Shown: positions 25,504 through 59,005 of the stretch, piece after piece | Position numbering within the stretch: the first letter of the stretch is position 1 | Layout of the letters: the number at the start of each line of letters is the position of its first letter | Assembly: GCF_041381155.1 (NCBI RefSeq) | Contig: NC_091137.1 | Span: 21,497,655 to 21,561,654, forward strand | Direction of reading: 5' to 3' | Source: Argopecten irradians | Taxonomy: Eukaryota > Mollusca > Bivalvia > Pectinida > Pectinidae | Length of the DNA stretch: 64,000 nucleotides | Program-made: the position numbers and the translations under genes | The notes under the pieces: generated by a model | What the model was told of the DNA's origin: nothing | The model's input: the letters and a program-made list of their open reading frames with translations, nothing else | The model's database searches: none

Positions 25504-26914
25504 GTTACTCTGACCAGAGACTATTTACACCCGGTCCACCCCAACTGCGAATGATAAATATTATGAAGTTCCTTACCGTCAATCGATTGATTTGTAACAC
25601 AGCGAGAAATTCTGTACCGTGTAGCGATAAACGCTAACACTCTACCGACACAACGTGGCTATTTTTAGACTCGAGTACTGTCGCCAAATCCACAGGTGAA
25701 TCGCGGGGCGCTCTGGCTACATCAGCTATACCAAACACAATCGTAAGTGTTACAAATACCGTAAAATCTTGTGTTACTTACACACCAGTGTACTTTGCAC
25801 ATGTATTTTTTCTTATGGCTTTAAATACTGAAAAAAATCTACTATCGGTATATTTTGCGCATTCAAATTTTGGGGAAAACGATGTCCGGGGAACCACAAA
25901 TTCAGTGTTATAAAGGTGGTAATTTCATTGCAAAACATTCACAATAAATGCTTGACAACTTGCACAAAAAGTGTTGTATTTAGAAGAAATAACATAATAT
26001 AATTGCACTGTGCTTGTTTTCTTTTATTGGCCACCGTAACTGAAACAGTGAAATATATCTTGCAGAACATGTCAAAAACATTGGCAGTCCGCCGTATTCG
26101 ATCCGTACACATGTCAATGTCTGGAGATATTACACATGAATAGTTATCAGAACTATTTGAAAATATTATAATTTAGTTACTTTAATATTGCCACAATAAG
26201 TTTTAAGTGTGTTTGAGATCATTAACAAACTTTAAAGAGCATTCCGATAGCATTTACGTTGGCTTGCAATAATCACATCGTGAGTGAACTCACTATCTGT
26301 ACGGCACCAGATCCAAGCTGATGGCTAATTATATATAACAGTACGGTTAAAATGCCACTAACCTTCTAGCTTGTCAGTTTTGCTGTAATAATATTACAAA
26401 CCACTTATTGAAAATCCTAAATATAGGACAGTTTAGGACTCGTCTTATAAATCCCACGTGTGTTTTGACTTTTTGCACACGGCCTGCAGCCGGGACATGT
26501 TATGGCGGTTCCCTACGTAATGAGCATAGCTAGATCTATAAGGAGTTTCATATGCAGTTTTACTAGAAATATGAAGATTTGTTAAAATATCTAAAATAAA
26601 GAAATACTAGTCAAGTGAATTTTTATGCAATTTGAAGAATATTTGTTTTGTTTTTAAGTAGATACAGACGCATTGTTGATGATATATAGATCGGTTAAGC
26701 TAACTAGCCATTCAGTTTCGTTAAGCTGGATGAGAGGCCCGAGCGTAGCATCCAGTACCAGTTTACCTGTGGATTTGGCGACAGTACTGGAGTCTATAAA
26801 TAACTACACTCATTCAATACATCGATACAAGTCAGCGGTAGAGCGGTAGGGGTTTATATACACGCATCGTTCGCAGTTGGGGTGGACCGGGTGTAAACCT
26901 CTGCTCTGACTAAC
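25504..26914. mobile_element. Non-autonomous element with long terminal inverted repeats (1.4 kb)
   Basis: The left end (TTTACACCCGGTCCACCCC, AACTGCGAATGAT, CTGTCGCCAAATCCACAGGT, about 25504-25700) is matched in reverse complement at about 26740-26914 with small gaps. The arms are thus near 180 bp, about 80% alike. The interior has no transposase frame. No clean target duplication is seen because the outer edges have diverged. Confidence 0.75.
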
Positions 26915-27144
26915 ATGCATAATTGAGACAGTTGAGAGCTTTCCACTAATGTCAAATACAAAAGAAAAGTAATTACCAAATTCCTCTCCTGTTTTTTTTA
27001 TCGAAAAAATGTTATATAAGGTTCTTTCTGTAAAATCAGGGCTTATTGACTGTTAAAAATCAGCAATTTTATTGTAATCCCAGCTGAACAGTTGTTTCAC
27101 TATAACTAAAATGATTTGCCGTCTTAAAAGTTCATTCAACTATC
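26915..27144. other. Short spacer, nothing recognised
   Basis: AT-rich sequence between the inverted-repeat element and the 30-bp minisatellite. Confidence 0.4.
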
Positions 27145-27636
27145 CAGTGTGGTATACATATACCCTGCATGGTGTACAGTGTGGTATACATATACCCTGC
27201 ATGGTGTACAGTGTGGTATCAAATACCCTGCATGGTGTACAGAGTGGTATACATATACCCTACATGGTGTAAAGTGTGGTATATATTTACCCTGCATGCT
27301 GTTCAGTGTGGTATCAAATACACTGCATGGTGTACAGTGTGGTATACACATATACCTTGCATGGTGTACAGTGTGGTATACACATATACCTTGCATGGTG
27401 TACAGTGTGGTATACATATACCCTGCATGGTGTACAGTGTGGTATACATATACCCTGCATGGTGTACAGAGTGGTATACATATACCCTACATGGTGTACA
27501 GTGTGGTATACATATACCCTACATGGTGTGCAGTGTGGTATACATATACCCTACATGGTGTACAGTGTGGTATACATATACCCTACATGGTGTACAGTGT
27601 GGTATACATATACCCTGCATGGTGTACAGTGTGGTA
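27145..27636. repeat. 30-bp minisatellite, left part
   Basis: Units read GTGGTATACATATACCC followed by TGCATGGTGTACAGT, with about 16 copies in this part. The unit contains the palindromes GTATAC and ATATAT-like steps, so both strands stay open and give spurious repeat peptides (HGVQCGIH and its reverse frames). The same array resumes at 28788 after a transposon insertion. Confidence 0.93.
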
Positions 27637-28787
27637 CAGGGTTGGGGTCAATTACATTGCAATGTAATTAATTACAATTACAATTACTTGGTCAAAACTC
27701 AATTACAATTACAATTACTCAGTTTTGTAAATGTAATTAATTACAATTACAATTACATTCAAAAAGTAATTAATTACAATTACACATTACATTTTCTTAA
27801 TATGTTTTTTATATGTTTATACCAAGGATTTATAAGTGAGATATACATCCTTGCATATATACACATTTGTATAATCTTGCACTTTAGCAGTTATACAGAT
27901 ATAATAAGTCGATATCAGTAAATTCTGATAGAACATATGTTCAATTCACATAAACTGCAAGTTACAATTGAGTATTGGTAGGGTGTATTTGTTTTAAATG
28001 TAGATTTTTATTGGACCTAGCAGTAATATTGTCAAATGCGTCAGCTTTATGTACCAGGTATTGATATTTTTTATTGCATTTTATCATCATTAGCATCTCA
28101 AAATCATCATCAGACAGTCTGTATCTGTCTGGTCGGAATACTTTGCCAGCAATTAACACTAAACAATCTCTCTACTGGAGCTGAAGTGGCTGGTATAGCT
28201 AAGTAGTTGCTAGCTAAAAAAGACGAATTTAGAAATTTGCAAGAATAATCTTTCCAGAACTTTAATGGGTCACAATATTTCTCTGCAATCTTCACTAAAG
28301 TCTTCTGTTAAAATTTTCTTGGCAGGGGCAGTGAAGACAAATCTGAGCTATCATCTATATTTTTGCCTTCATTAGATTTGCTAATTAGGTGATCAACAGG
28401 TGTTATATAAGCAAGACCTTTGTGAGTTGTAATCACAGGCTTTGTGTTCACAACTTCACACCTCACACCTAGCTTGTATATTGCTTGAGGGGTAAACTAC
28501 AGGTAAAACAGGTCTCACATATGTTACCTGTTTAAATTTCTACATAGCCAAATAAATGTCATACATTCATTAATCTTGGTAATTATTTAGACATTAGTAA
28601 ATATATAAATGTAATTGAAAAGTAATTGAAATGTAATTGTTAATTACACATTTTTATAATGTAATTAATTACAATTACAATTACATGTAATTGAAATATT
28701 TCTTAATTACAAATTACTTTCAATTACTTGAAAAAATGTAATTAATTGCAATTAATTACAATTACATTTTTAATTACCCCAACCCTG
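27637..28787 (-). mobile_element. hAT-superfamily DNA transposon, internally deleted (1151 bp)
   Basis: The ends are CAGGGTTGGGGTCAATTAC and, in reverse complement, CAGGGTTGGGGTAATTA, the CAGGG-type terminal inverted repeats of hAT elements. They are flanked by perfect 8-bp direct repeats GTGTGGTA (27629-27636 and 28788-28795). The 8-bp duplication is itself part of the host minisatellite unit, so the insertion point is exact. Subterminal regions are rich in ATTACAATTAC repeats. Only the C-terminal end of a transposase remains inside. Confidence 0.93.
27962..28300 (-). pseudogene. hAT transposase C-terminal dimerisation region, frameshifted
   Basis: The minus strand encodes DPLKFWK, then YLAIPATSAPVERLFSV near 28210-28160, and in another frame AGKVFRPDRYRLSDDDFEML. 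This is the hAT family C-terminal dimerisation motif. The frames change between FSV and AGK, where about four extra bases appear to have been inserted. The upstream catalytic part is absent, so the element is non-autonomous. Confidence 0.88.
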
Positions 28788-29070
28788 GTGTGGTATACAT
28801 ATACCCTGCATGGTGTACAGTGTGGTATACACATATACCCTGCATGGTGTACAGTGTGGTATACATATACCCTACATGGTGTACAGTGTGGTATACACAT
28901 ATACCCTGCATGGTGTACAGTGTGGTATACATATACCTTACATGGTGTACAGTGTGGTATACACATATACCCTGCATGGTGTACTGTAAAATGTTCATAC
29001 AATATACCTTACATGGTGTACAGTGTGGTATACACATATACCCTGCATGGTGTACTGTAAAATGTTCATG
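28788..29070. repeat. 30-bp minisatellite, right part
   Basis: It continues the array interrupted at 27636, with about 8 further units, some carrying ACACATATACC. The last units end in TGTACTGTAAAATGTTCAT, itself present twice (about 28980 and 29052). Confidence 0.92.
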
Positions 29071-32000
29071 AAATTGCATGAGCGTATTATGCATTTTTTT
29101 TCTATGAAAATACATAAACATAACCAAACATATGTGTGTAATGCAACAAATATTGGTAAGTACAGCCAGCCTTTCAGCTACGCTATCATAACATAAATTG
29201 ATCTTTTGCATGTAACAACCTATTTCTGTACAGATTAAAAATAATACCACGTCCATGTTTGTCATACAGTCTCAGAACAGGCTCTATTAGATATGTTACT
29301 ATCTACATTATTGTATATATGTGTTATTCTGTGACACAGTATTACATATATAAAAACAAAGAGAGAAACATATCTATAGTCAACTGTGGTCTCACAAAAG
29401 ACCGATGCATACCAGCTATCAAAGCCTGCTTATGAAATGGCACCATGCAGGCACAGTTTGACGTTTACTGGCAGCATGTTATCACTTCAACTAACATAGA
29501 GCACTCAAGACAGTGATATTATATCTTACTGCAAAAATACTAGTATTTATTAAATGCAATGTAAATGGTAAAGTATTCAAATTATAATTGAAATTCTAAA
29601 TGAAAATAATTACCAGCACTTGTAGCAAAAGTGTATTTCATAAAGAAAAAGAAAAAGAAAAAAAATGTAATTTTTATCCTCCTCCATAACTCAAACTATC
29701 TTTTACCAGATTTATTCTATATTCTTACTTTACTGCAGCACAAAGGCAACCATGCAGCTAGGACACATTTAGCACTTTTCTTATGTATACAGATTCTTCA
29801 AAGAGCACTATTGGATTAACAACGAGGGGTGTAAATGGCACCAAGATCAAACTTCAGATAGGAACAATATCTATTGTCCAACAGATAAATATGTAATTTA
29901 CTAACAAACTTACACATAACATAAATCTTTCTGTACTTAGGTATTGGGGGAACAAAAGAAATTTTGTCTCTGATCTCCCTGAATTAAAGCTAAATTTCCA
30001 GACCAGCTTGAGTTTGTAGCTTCACCCATTTAATGTTATTTTGTCTTTGTATGCGGTGATATTTCTCTTGAGAGCATGCAGGTATTAAAGCATTACATTT
30101 GTAAGGAAATCAAATAAGAATATTTTCTCACTCAGAATACTGGAAGCACTTCAAATTTAACAAGCATTTGAGAATAATAATGCCAAGATTTCCGGACGGA
30201 AACAATAAATCATTCCACATACAAATGTCATTCTTACTTTTAAAGTCTAAAAGTTTTCAACAGATCATTTAAATTATGAAAAGCTTAACATTTCCTTTCA
30301 GATACCCTTGTTGCCAATATGAAACTTGAAATTGTCTACCAACCAAACATTGTGGGATATAAGTAGTTAGTTTTATAGTAATAGAGATCTTGGTAATGAT
30401 AACATTTAAAACAAGGAATTGGACATTGTACATGTATGTTGCGACACTATGGGATAAACATGGGTAACAATACTTGCCCAGTCTCCCTCATTTCATGGCG
30501 GGGTTAAAGAAAATGTTCTAAATAGGACACTGTTACATTATGCTTTATCACACCTGTACCCAAAAGGTATGACTTTAAACACTCCAGCACCACATATAAA
30601 ACTACATATCAAAACAATGAATCAAGCAAAAGCATTAAATTGTTCACCTTTGAACTTGCAGTATGCTTGAGAGGTAATCATACTTATTTAGATGGTTACA
30701 AAGCTATATCAGGGGAGACAATTCATCAAATGCATTATTAGGATAAGAAATATTTAGCCTTGTTGTTACAGGCCGTCTGATGATCATTCAGGGTCATTAA
30801 ATTGTCAGGCATTTCAGGGGTTTGTTCTAAATAACTCAGCACCGGGGCATTCTGAAATATATTTGAGACTTTCAGAGTAATCCTGAAATAAAGTTTAATT
30901 TTTCTTTTGTACTAAATACTATATAATAATTTTGTAGTGTTATTGGCACATTTACTTATCACAAGCGCACGGTGGAGTGCAGCAAGTCCACATGTTATAC
31001 ACAAATAAACCCTGGAAAAGTCATTTCATTGCACTTTCCAGTAAAAATAGAGAGCATCAACATAGCAATACTAATTTAAGTATAAGTACAAATGTTATCC
31101 AATGGGATATTTTTATCAGTCATTGTTAAATTGAGCTGAACAACTATTATTATCAATATCTACAAACGTAATCTGTCCAAATGAATTGAATGGCGACACA
31201 CGATGAAAAATTCTATTTTCACTAAAGTGATCTAGTTCCACATCATTCAGATTGATAAAACAGTTTGTGTAGTATAACTACTGTGATCTGTACAAAACAT
31301 GATATAATGTCACACTGGAGTATTGGTATTAAAACAATTTTACATTCTATTACAATTGTAGGATCAGTCACTTTCCATATTTGCCAGATCTCTTACAATT
31401 ATCTCCCTTCCTTTCTAACTTAGTATCAGAGCAGTTCAATTAATCTTCCCATCATCTTTAATCTCTTAAAATGTTTATCAGATCTCATAGCTAATCTCCC
31501 TCCCTCCACCCCCTAAAACAATCTTTATGTATGCTTATCAAAGCAAGTTACAACCACAACATAATGACTTTCCTGTTTAGTCAATGGCAAACCAAGCTGA
31601 ACAGAGGAATCAATAAAAAGCTTCTCTTACTATTCCCCGTCTCCCGACCACAAAATTATATTTGAGCAATACAAATGATACCAGTCCGAGTCATAGGATC
31701 CACTGGTCGTTTTCTGGTAAACGACGTGCCTAGTTCAAAGCCAACTGAGGATGAATGACCATATAGGACAAGTACTGGAAACAGGCCTGCATTACCATGA
31801 TATTTCCCAGAACAACTCTGTGCCCTCCCTGTCACACCCCTCTTTATACTGATGTAACAAATGTGGTGACTTGTGTGACTCTATAGCCATGTAACAAGCC
31901 CATGTTAGTCACCCTCACATTTCCTGGCCAGTAATCAATAAGATTACACCCAGGATTTGCCTGGTCATCATTTTGTACCCTCTATGATCATAATGGACAT

Positions 32001-32261
32001 CACCTTTCATTGTTACAGTCAGTTTATACAGGTATCACAGGGGTGACAGGTTGTGTAACAAAGATTTATCATCACACTAAATGAAGTATAATAAATAAAG
32101 GTTCATTTAAAACCAGTTCCATAAACATGGATTCCATGTCTAAAAATGTTTTTGCATCTTTTTAAAACTACAATGTAGTTGCATTCTCACTTTTCATCCT
32201 TTCTCTCAGTTGGTTTCTTTAAAAAAAGTTTTTTGGGATTCTATATATGTATTAAAAAGTT
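29071..32261. other. Region downstream of the carrier gene, probable 3' UTR plus intergenic
   Basis: No coding exon is recognised. The part nearest 32261 must contain the 3' UTR of the minus-strand carrier gene. I found no obvious AATAAA close to the stop; a minus-strand AATAAA at 29711-29716 is one distant candidate. The true end is unresolved. Confidence 0.4.
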
Positions 32262-54087
<21,826 letters not shown>

Positions 54088-54265
54088 GATTCGTGTGCTA
54101 CAAGGGCATCACGTGAAACCTTTCGTTTGATTGGTCGGTTGGTGACCTTGCGAATGTGAATGCGAAAGTAGATAGATTTTTCGATTTCTTTGATCGATAA
54201 AATTAGAGAAGCTCGAATTAACCGGAACCGGAAATTGTAATTCTTACGTCGCGGGATCTACGAAA
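54088..54265. promoter_or_regulatory. Bidirectional promoter between the carrier gene and HAT1
   Basis: Only 178 bp separate the two start codons, so the 5' UTRs and core promoters share this stretch. Visible motifs: palindromic E-box TCACGTGA at 54109-54116, inverted CCAAT box GATTGG at 54129-54134, a TGACCTTG half-site at 54143-54150, and two adjacent ETS-type sites in ACCGGAACCGGAAAT at 54221-54235. No TATA box is seen. This is typical of housekeeping divergent promoters; the use of each motif is inferred. Confidence 0.8.
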
Positions 54266-57200
54266 ATGGCGGGTAAGAGACAACACGAAACAAACAACGT
54301 TTAGTTAACTACGAACTAAGTGCAAACCGTCTCGCTTTTAATCACTTATAAACTTATTCTTTGAATATTTCGTCTCTGTAATTGGATAAATAAACCCACT
54401 ATTTCAAGATAATAGTGAAAGCCGGAAAACTGCGCAATACACATGTATGTACTGTACACAATCATACAGTACCCACTACCCAGTGTCTCAAATATTTATA
54501 TTTTCAAATACTTTCATTTGTGGGAAGTGGTACAACCTGCTCAAAATGACCTGTTATCCCCTTCTTCCTGATCTTAGTTGATCTAACAGGAAAGTCCATT
54601 TACTGACTGCCTACAGCAGGTTGGGGACCATCCCGTATATGCAGGATAGTCCTGCATTTGAGTAATAGTCCTGTATTTGAGGGATAAATTTGTTACTCAA
54701 ATGCAGGATTATGTGAAATGAAAATGGATAAAGTTGTTTTAAAAATTTGTATCAAAAAAGGGCGTCATCATTTTCAGATACCCATATAACTAATTGAAAA
54801 CTTTATGTATTTGTTTATGAACTATTGAATTCTATTATCTCACTTTGTAATAAAGTGACAATTTAGGTGCTCTCCATAGACTACAGTGTATAGCCATCAG
54901 GGAAATTTAGTGCAAATGTCATGGTTGATTGACTTTTACCTGTGTTCTATTTTTAGCCCCATAGTAAGCAATAGAGGTGATTTTGTTTGTGACTTTTACA
55001 AACATTTAGATGATGAAATTTGTTTCCATTTGAGTTATAATGTGGAAAGTTGTATTAGTGATGATGCCATATAAAAATTATGATGCCCTTTTTTGATGAC
55101 AATGTTTAAATCAACTTTATCACTTTTCATTTCATAGAATCCTGCATTTGCGTAACAAAATTATCCCTCAAATACAGGACTATTACTCAAATGCAGGACT
55201 ATCCTGCATATACGGGATGGTCCCCAACCTGTACAGTACTCGCCCTAAGTAACCATAATAATGATATCAAGTAAATGTTGAGATCTAGAGATTCATATTA
55301 ATCGGTCCCGTCGGACTTAGTTGGGTTGATCATCCGGTACATTCTGGCCACTACATTTACTAATCTCCTCTTACAAATTATTTCGTTAATCAAACGTTTT
55401 TGATGAAAACATTGGTCAAGATTATAAAATGAGCATTATTGAAGTACAACTGTAGCGGGTAGGGATGAAACAGTAGATACTCCACGGTACGGTACGTATT
55501 GCGGTATAGAGTGGACGGTTCAGTACATGTTAAACATAACAGATGATTAAGGCTATGAACTCGGTGTAAACATTTGAGAGATGCTCCAGCATCTGTAACG
55601 GCAAACTGTTCAACTCCATGTTTATTGAATTCAAAAATCAAAACTTCACTGCAAATCGTCTGGAATACAAGTTTGTCAACGCTTTCACAAGAAAGAGAGG
55701 CCCTCTGATGACACATGATATCATGTTTAATATATTTTCACGCTTATACGGAACATCACTGAGTATAACAAGTTTGTCAACGCTTTCACAAGAAAGGGAG
55801 GCCCTCTGATGACACATGATATCATGTTTGATATATTTTCATGCTTATACGGAACATCACTCAGTATAACATATACAGCATGCAGCTACCGTGGCGTCTT
55901 TTATTCTAAAACCAAAATGTTTCCAAACTGCAGAACGGTACGATGCTGGAGCATCTCTTGCTGGAGCATCTCTCAAATGTACAGACGATGCCTCCTCCAT
56001 TTTCTGTCAAAACATTGATTTTATGTAAGACGGCTTGTGATTAGGTTACAATGATGTCCGCATGACCAATCAGAGACTTGTTGTTATCTGACTTGTGTAA
56101 CCGGCGGTCAATGAAAATGACACCCATAGAAAACCTTTCCACCCACTGTGCATGTACCGTACTTTCAAGTTTGTGTTAACAATACCGTGTACCAAAAAGA
56201 GCACGTAATACCGCGGTTCTACTACACCCCAGTATACTGTTTCACCCGTAGTAGCGGGAAGTGGTGTTCCAATTAATCGAGTTCGATGATTATCGTTGCG
56301 CGAGCTGTTTGATCAATAAATCGAGTAAGAAATCTGTAATCGAGTTTTGTCGGAATTTAACAGACTATGATAAACCAAATTATAAAGTTAGCTGATCAGT
56401 AAAACGTTAAAGATGCTCCACCGCTGACAAATGGTATTTTTTCACTATCAAAAACAGGAGCAGACGATTTGGTATTTTTCTTCAGTTACAAAAGTTACTT
56501 ACTTTACACCATTACCAACATTGAAAAGTTTGAGCTTCTAATTTTACTTCAAGTTAAAAATATGAAAAATAATTAATTGCATCCCGAAAAAATTCCACAG
56601 CACTATATCCTATATGGAATGATGTACTGATTGCGCATGCACCAACGGCAAAATAAATTATTTTATATTATTTTTTGTGTTAATTAGACATATATAAACA
56701 CGATAATACACCAATTATTGTTAAAATAATGAATATCATTTATGCTCCGTCGGCGGTGGAGCATCTTTAAGATGAGCATGATTTGTGAAGAAAATAAGCG
56801 ACATGAAAACATGACAGCACAGAGAGGCCTTTTAATTGCGATCGTAAGCCTTTGAAGGAAATTTTTATATGAGACTTGTTTATACATCAAGGAATAAAAT
56901 AATTGATTTTAATTGATCCTTGATTGGTTAAATTAAACTGATGATCGACCATGAAATTTCAACCGATTCTCAACACTAGTAGCGGGATTGCACTGGGTAG
57001 ATCATTGTGACCAGACAGTTCAGCGTTAGAACATTTGAGTTTTGTTTGGATGTCCTGGGTTCGAATCCCGGTCTGGCTGCTACATTTACTCCTATCCTTT
57101 TACAAAATTGGCCCCCAACTAAATACCCACTGTGGTGGTATAAGTGTCTTGTATGTCTTTGAGGGCGAAGACTTTGCTTTGAAGAAGAAGGGAGGAATGT

Positions 57201-58982
57201 AGTGGGATTGGACTGGGACGATCATCGGTGACCAGGTAGCTCAGCGTTAGAGCATTCGGGTTGTGTTCGGAGGTCCCGGGTTCGAATCCCGGTCTGTACG
57301 CTACATTTTCTCCTCTCCTGTTACAACAGGAAAGCGTTATTGAAGATGTAGCTGCCAGACTGAGGTTCAAACCGGGAACCTCCATACACTACATGTAAAT
57401 TGATGCTCTACCAATTGAGCTGCCTGTTCACTGATTGTGTTCAGTCCAATCCTGATACAGAAATCTTGAGTAAGTAATGCCTCACTGCATTAGAAATTAG
57501 ATACTGGAGTAAATCTGTTACATTTTTTATCATATTTGTGTTTATGGTGTAGCAAATATGTCACTTTTTCTGTTGTAGGTACTAGTATATCATTTATGAA
57601 AGACAGACTTGAGGCCTTCAAGTGTTCTGCGAATGAAGCTATACACTTCAAACTAGGTAATTAATTACTTGTGAATCATGATAAAGTATAGAAAAAAAAC
57701 TTTGGTAAATTAACCAAGGAAAATTCAAAATAAGTAACCTTTCAAAATCCCTTATGGTACCATATATCTGCTCCCTTATTTGTAGTGTATGTATTAGATC
57801 AAATTTAGTGTATTGTGAATTTTACCTTCAATTTTATTTCAAACTTGCAGCAATTACATTTTTGTGCTTGACTTGCTTTTTTCAGTAAGACAGCAGTCTG
57901 ACACAGAAGATGATTGTACAACCTTCCTACCAGATATGACTCACCAACTGTTTGGAGACCAGTGAGTGTAAATATTTGGTGTTGTTCAAGGAAAACGGTT
58001 GACATGATCACAATTTAATTTTGTTATTAGAAATAAACCCAGGCAGACAGTTACATTGTATACCTTATTAACTATTAGCCATAGAATATTTAAAAAAAAA
58101 AAATGATTAATTTTATTTTAAATTCAATAGTCTTATATCAAAAAGAAATTTGAAATACCTATTGTGTTTTTCTTCTGTCATGGCGGTATCATTTTAAAAA
58201 CTATTTTAACCCTTCACATATGTAATGTTTGTTCACAGGGAGAGTATATTTGGCTACAAAGATTTAGTTGTTGAAATGTTCTACAGTGCTGCCAGACTTT
58301 CAACCTATGTAAACATGAAATACTCTGATAAAGTCACACCACAGAGATTCGATGGAATACAGGTAACCTCCAATATTGTGTATTGTTATTATAACTGGCT
58401 GTCAAGTGGCCATCTTTGATTTTGACAGAAAAGTTATCTTTTTCATATTTATTTATTTTTTTATCCCTAGATATGGCTGTAAAATTTTGATTTTTATATG
58501 AATTAATACAACAGAGTAAACATACGGTCATCTTCAAAATACTCATCTTTTTGATCATTCATTGGTAAATACTAAGATTCCCTTTCGATAAATACAGGGG
58601 TTTCCAGATACCAGAACAATATGGGTTGATTAGTCCCACCTTCTGATGAATGTGAAGGTCACAAAAATCACAATCACCCTAAGATAAGACTTATCGACGG
58701 TAAATTATCCTGTACCAATACTATCAAGGATCTCAAAACCCCTGTATTGTTATTTTATCTCACTATATTGTTAAGCAAAAGTTAAGAGTTATGATCATGC
58801 TTTCTGGCCATTCTTGATTCAATATACTATTTTTTCACAGCCAGACAATGTGATGGGCACACTGAACAGAAAATTGCCTCCAGGTTATATCACCAACAAA
58901 GACATGTTCTTAGCCTCCCTGGAAAAAGACGCATCATTTAAACCATATGGAGAAATGATGCATAGTTATAAAGTCATTAAAG
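54266..58982 (+). CDS. HAT1: Histone acetyltransferase type B catalytic subunit, N-terminal exons (partial, about 142 aa)
   Basis: HAT1 acetylates newly made histone H4 (Lys5, Lys12) with RbAp46/48 before chromatin assembly. Coding exons: 54266-54272 (ATGGCGG|GTAAGA), 57579-57656, 57886-57961, 58239-58362, 58841-58982. Phases agree at every junction. The product starts MAG and contains THQLFGDQESIFGYKDL (human has THQLFGDDETAFGYKGL), then RKLPPGYITNKDMFLASLEK and FKPYGEMMHSYKVI, matching the HAT1 N-terminal domain in order. The acetyl-CoA-binding GNAT domain must lie in later exons beyond 64000. The first coding exon of 7 nt is easily missed; it was chosen because the M-A-G start, the donor and the divergent promoter agree. 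The last visible exon ends at AAAG|GTAAAG in phase 1. Confidence 0.93.
54617..55231. mobile_element. Foldback DNA element with about 90-bp inverted ends, HAT1 intron 1
   Basis: CAGGTTGGGGACCATCCCG, TATGCAGGATAGTCCTGC, ATTTGAGTAATAGTCCTG and GTTACTCAAATGCAGGATT form the left arm, and the right end repeats them in reverse complement almost exactly. Direct TACAG repeats flank both sides (54612-54616 and 55232-55236), suggesting a 5-bp target duplication. The terminal CAGG-TTGGGG resembles hAT ends, but 5 bp is not the hAT size, so the superfamily is uncertain. No transposase. Confidence 0.85.
55460..56250 (-). mobile_element. hAT-like transposon remnant (791 bp), HAT1 intron 1
   Basis: Ends TAGGGATGAAACAGTA (left) and TACTGTTTCACCCGTA (right) are imperfect 16-bp inverted repeats flanked by perfect 8-bp duplications GTAGCGGG (55452-55459 and 56251-56258). 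An 8-bp duplication is the hAT hallmark. A minus-strand frame at about 55716-55500 contains FAVTDAGASLKCLH, reminiscent of the hAT catalytic-core VTDxGAN motif; that similarity is weak. A 100-bp internal tandem duplication lies at 55668-55868. Confidence 0.82.
55668..55868. repeat. Tandem duplication of about 100 bp inside the hAT remnant
   Basis: ACAAGTTTGTCAACGCTTTC ... GATATCATGTTTAATATA ... CGGAACATCACTGAGTATAA occurs twice in direct succession with about five differences. Confidence 0.85.
56407..56770 (+). mobile_element. MITE family A, copy 4 (best preserved)
   Basis: TTAAAGATGCTCCACCGCTG at the left and CGGCGGTGGAGCATCTTTAA at the right form about 22-bp inverted repeats ending in TTAA. 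Length 364 bp, non-coding, within HAT1 intron 1. Confidence 0.92.
56981..57110 (+). mobile_element. tRNA-derived SINE, copy 1
   Basis: GTAGCGGGATTGCACTGGG leads into a tRNA-like part with GACAGTTCAGCGTTAGAAC and the B box GGGTTCGAATCCCGG, followed by GCTACATTTACTCCT. The leader and tail are shared with the copy at 57198, showing a repeated unit rather than a tRNA gene. Confidence 0.7.
57198..57330 (+). mobile_element. tRNA-derived SINE, copy 2
   Basis: Leader GTAGTGGGATTGGACTGGG, A-box-like GGTAGCTCAGCGTTAGAGC, B box GGGTTCGAATCCCGG, tail CGCTACATTTTCTCCTCTCC. The acceptor stem does not pair well. An additional degraded tRNA-like segment in the opposite orientation follows (about 57345-57425, GGCAGCTCAATTGGTAGAGC). 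Confidence 0.75.
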
Positions 58983-59005
58983 GTAAAGTAACACATACCA
59001 GTTGT

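Noticed and set aside
27136..27921. Long overlapping frames on both strands with repeated HGVQCGIH- and HHAGYM-type peptides
   Set aside because: They are translations of the 30-bp minisatellite; three frames and both strands stay open because the unit length is a multiple of three and lacks stops.
28742..29265. Similar repeat peptides on both strands
   Set aside because: Right-hand part of the same minisatellite, no independent coding evidence.
57225..57300. Possible functional tRNA gene
   Set aside because: A and B boxes are good, but the acceptor stem does not pair and the unit is repeated with leader and tail at 56981, so it is a SINE.
57119..57385. 88-codon minus-strand frame with RPGFEPGTSE
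   Set aside because: This peptide is the translated B box of a tRNA-derived SINE, a common artefact, not a protein gene.
58225..58419. Standalone 64-codon ORF
   Set aside because: It is HAT1 exon 4 with intron read-through.
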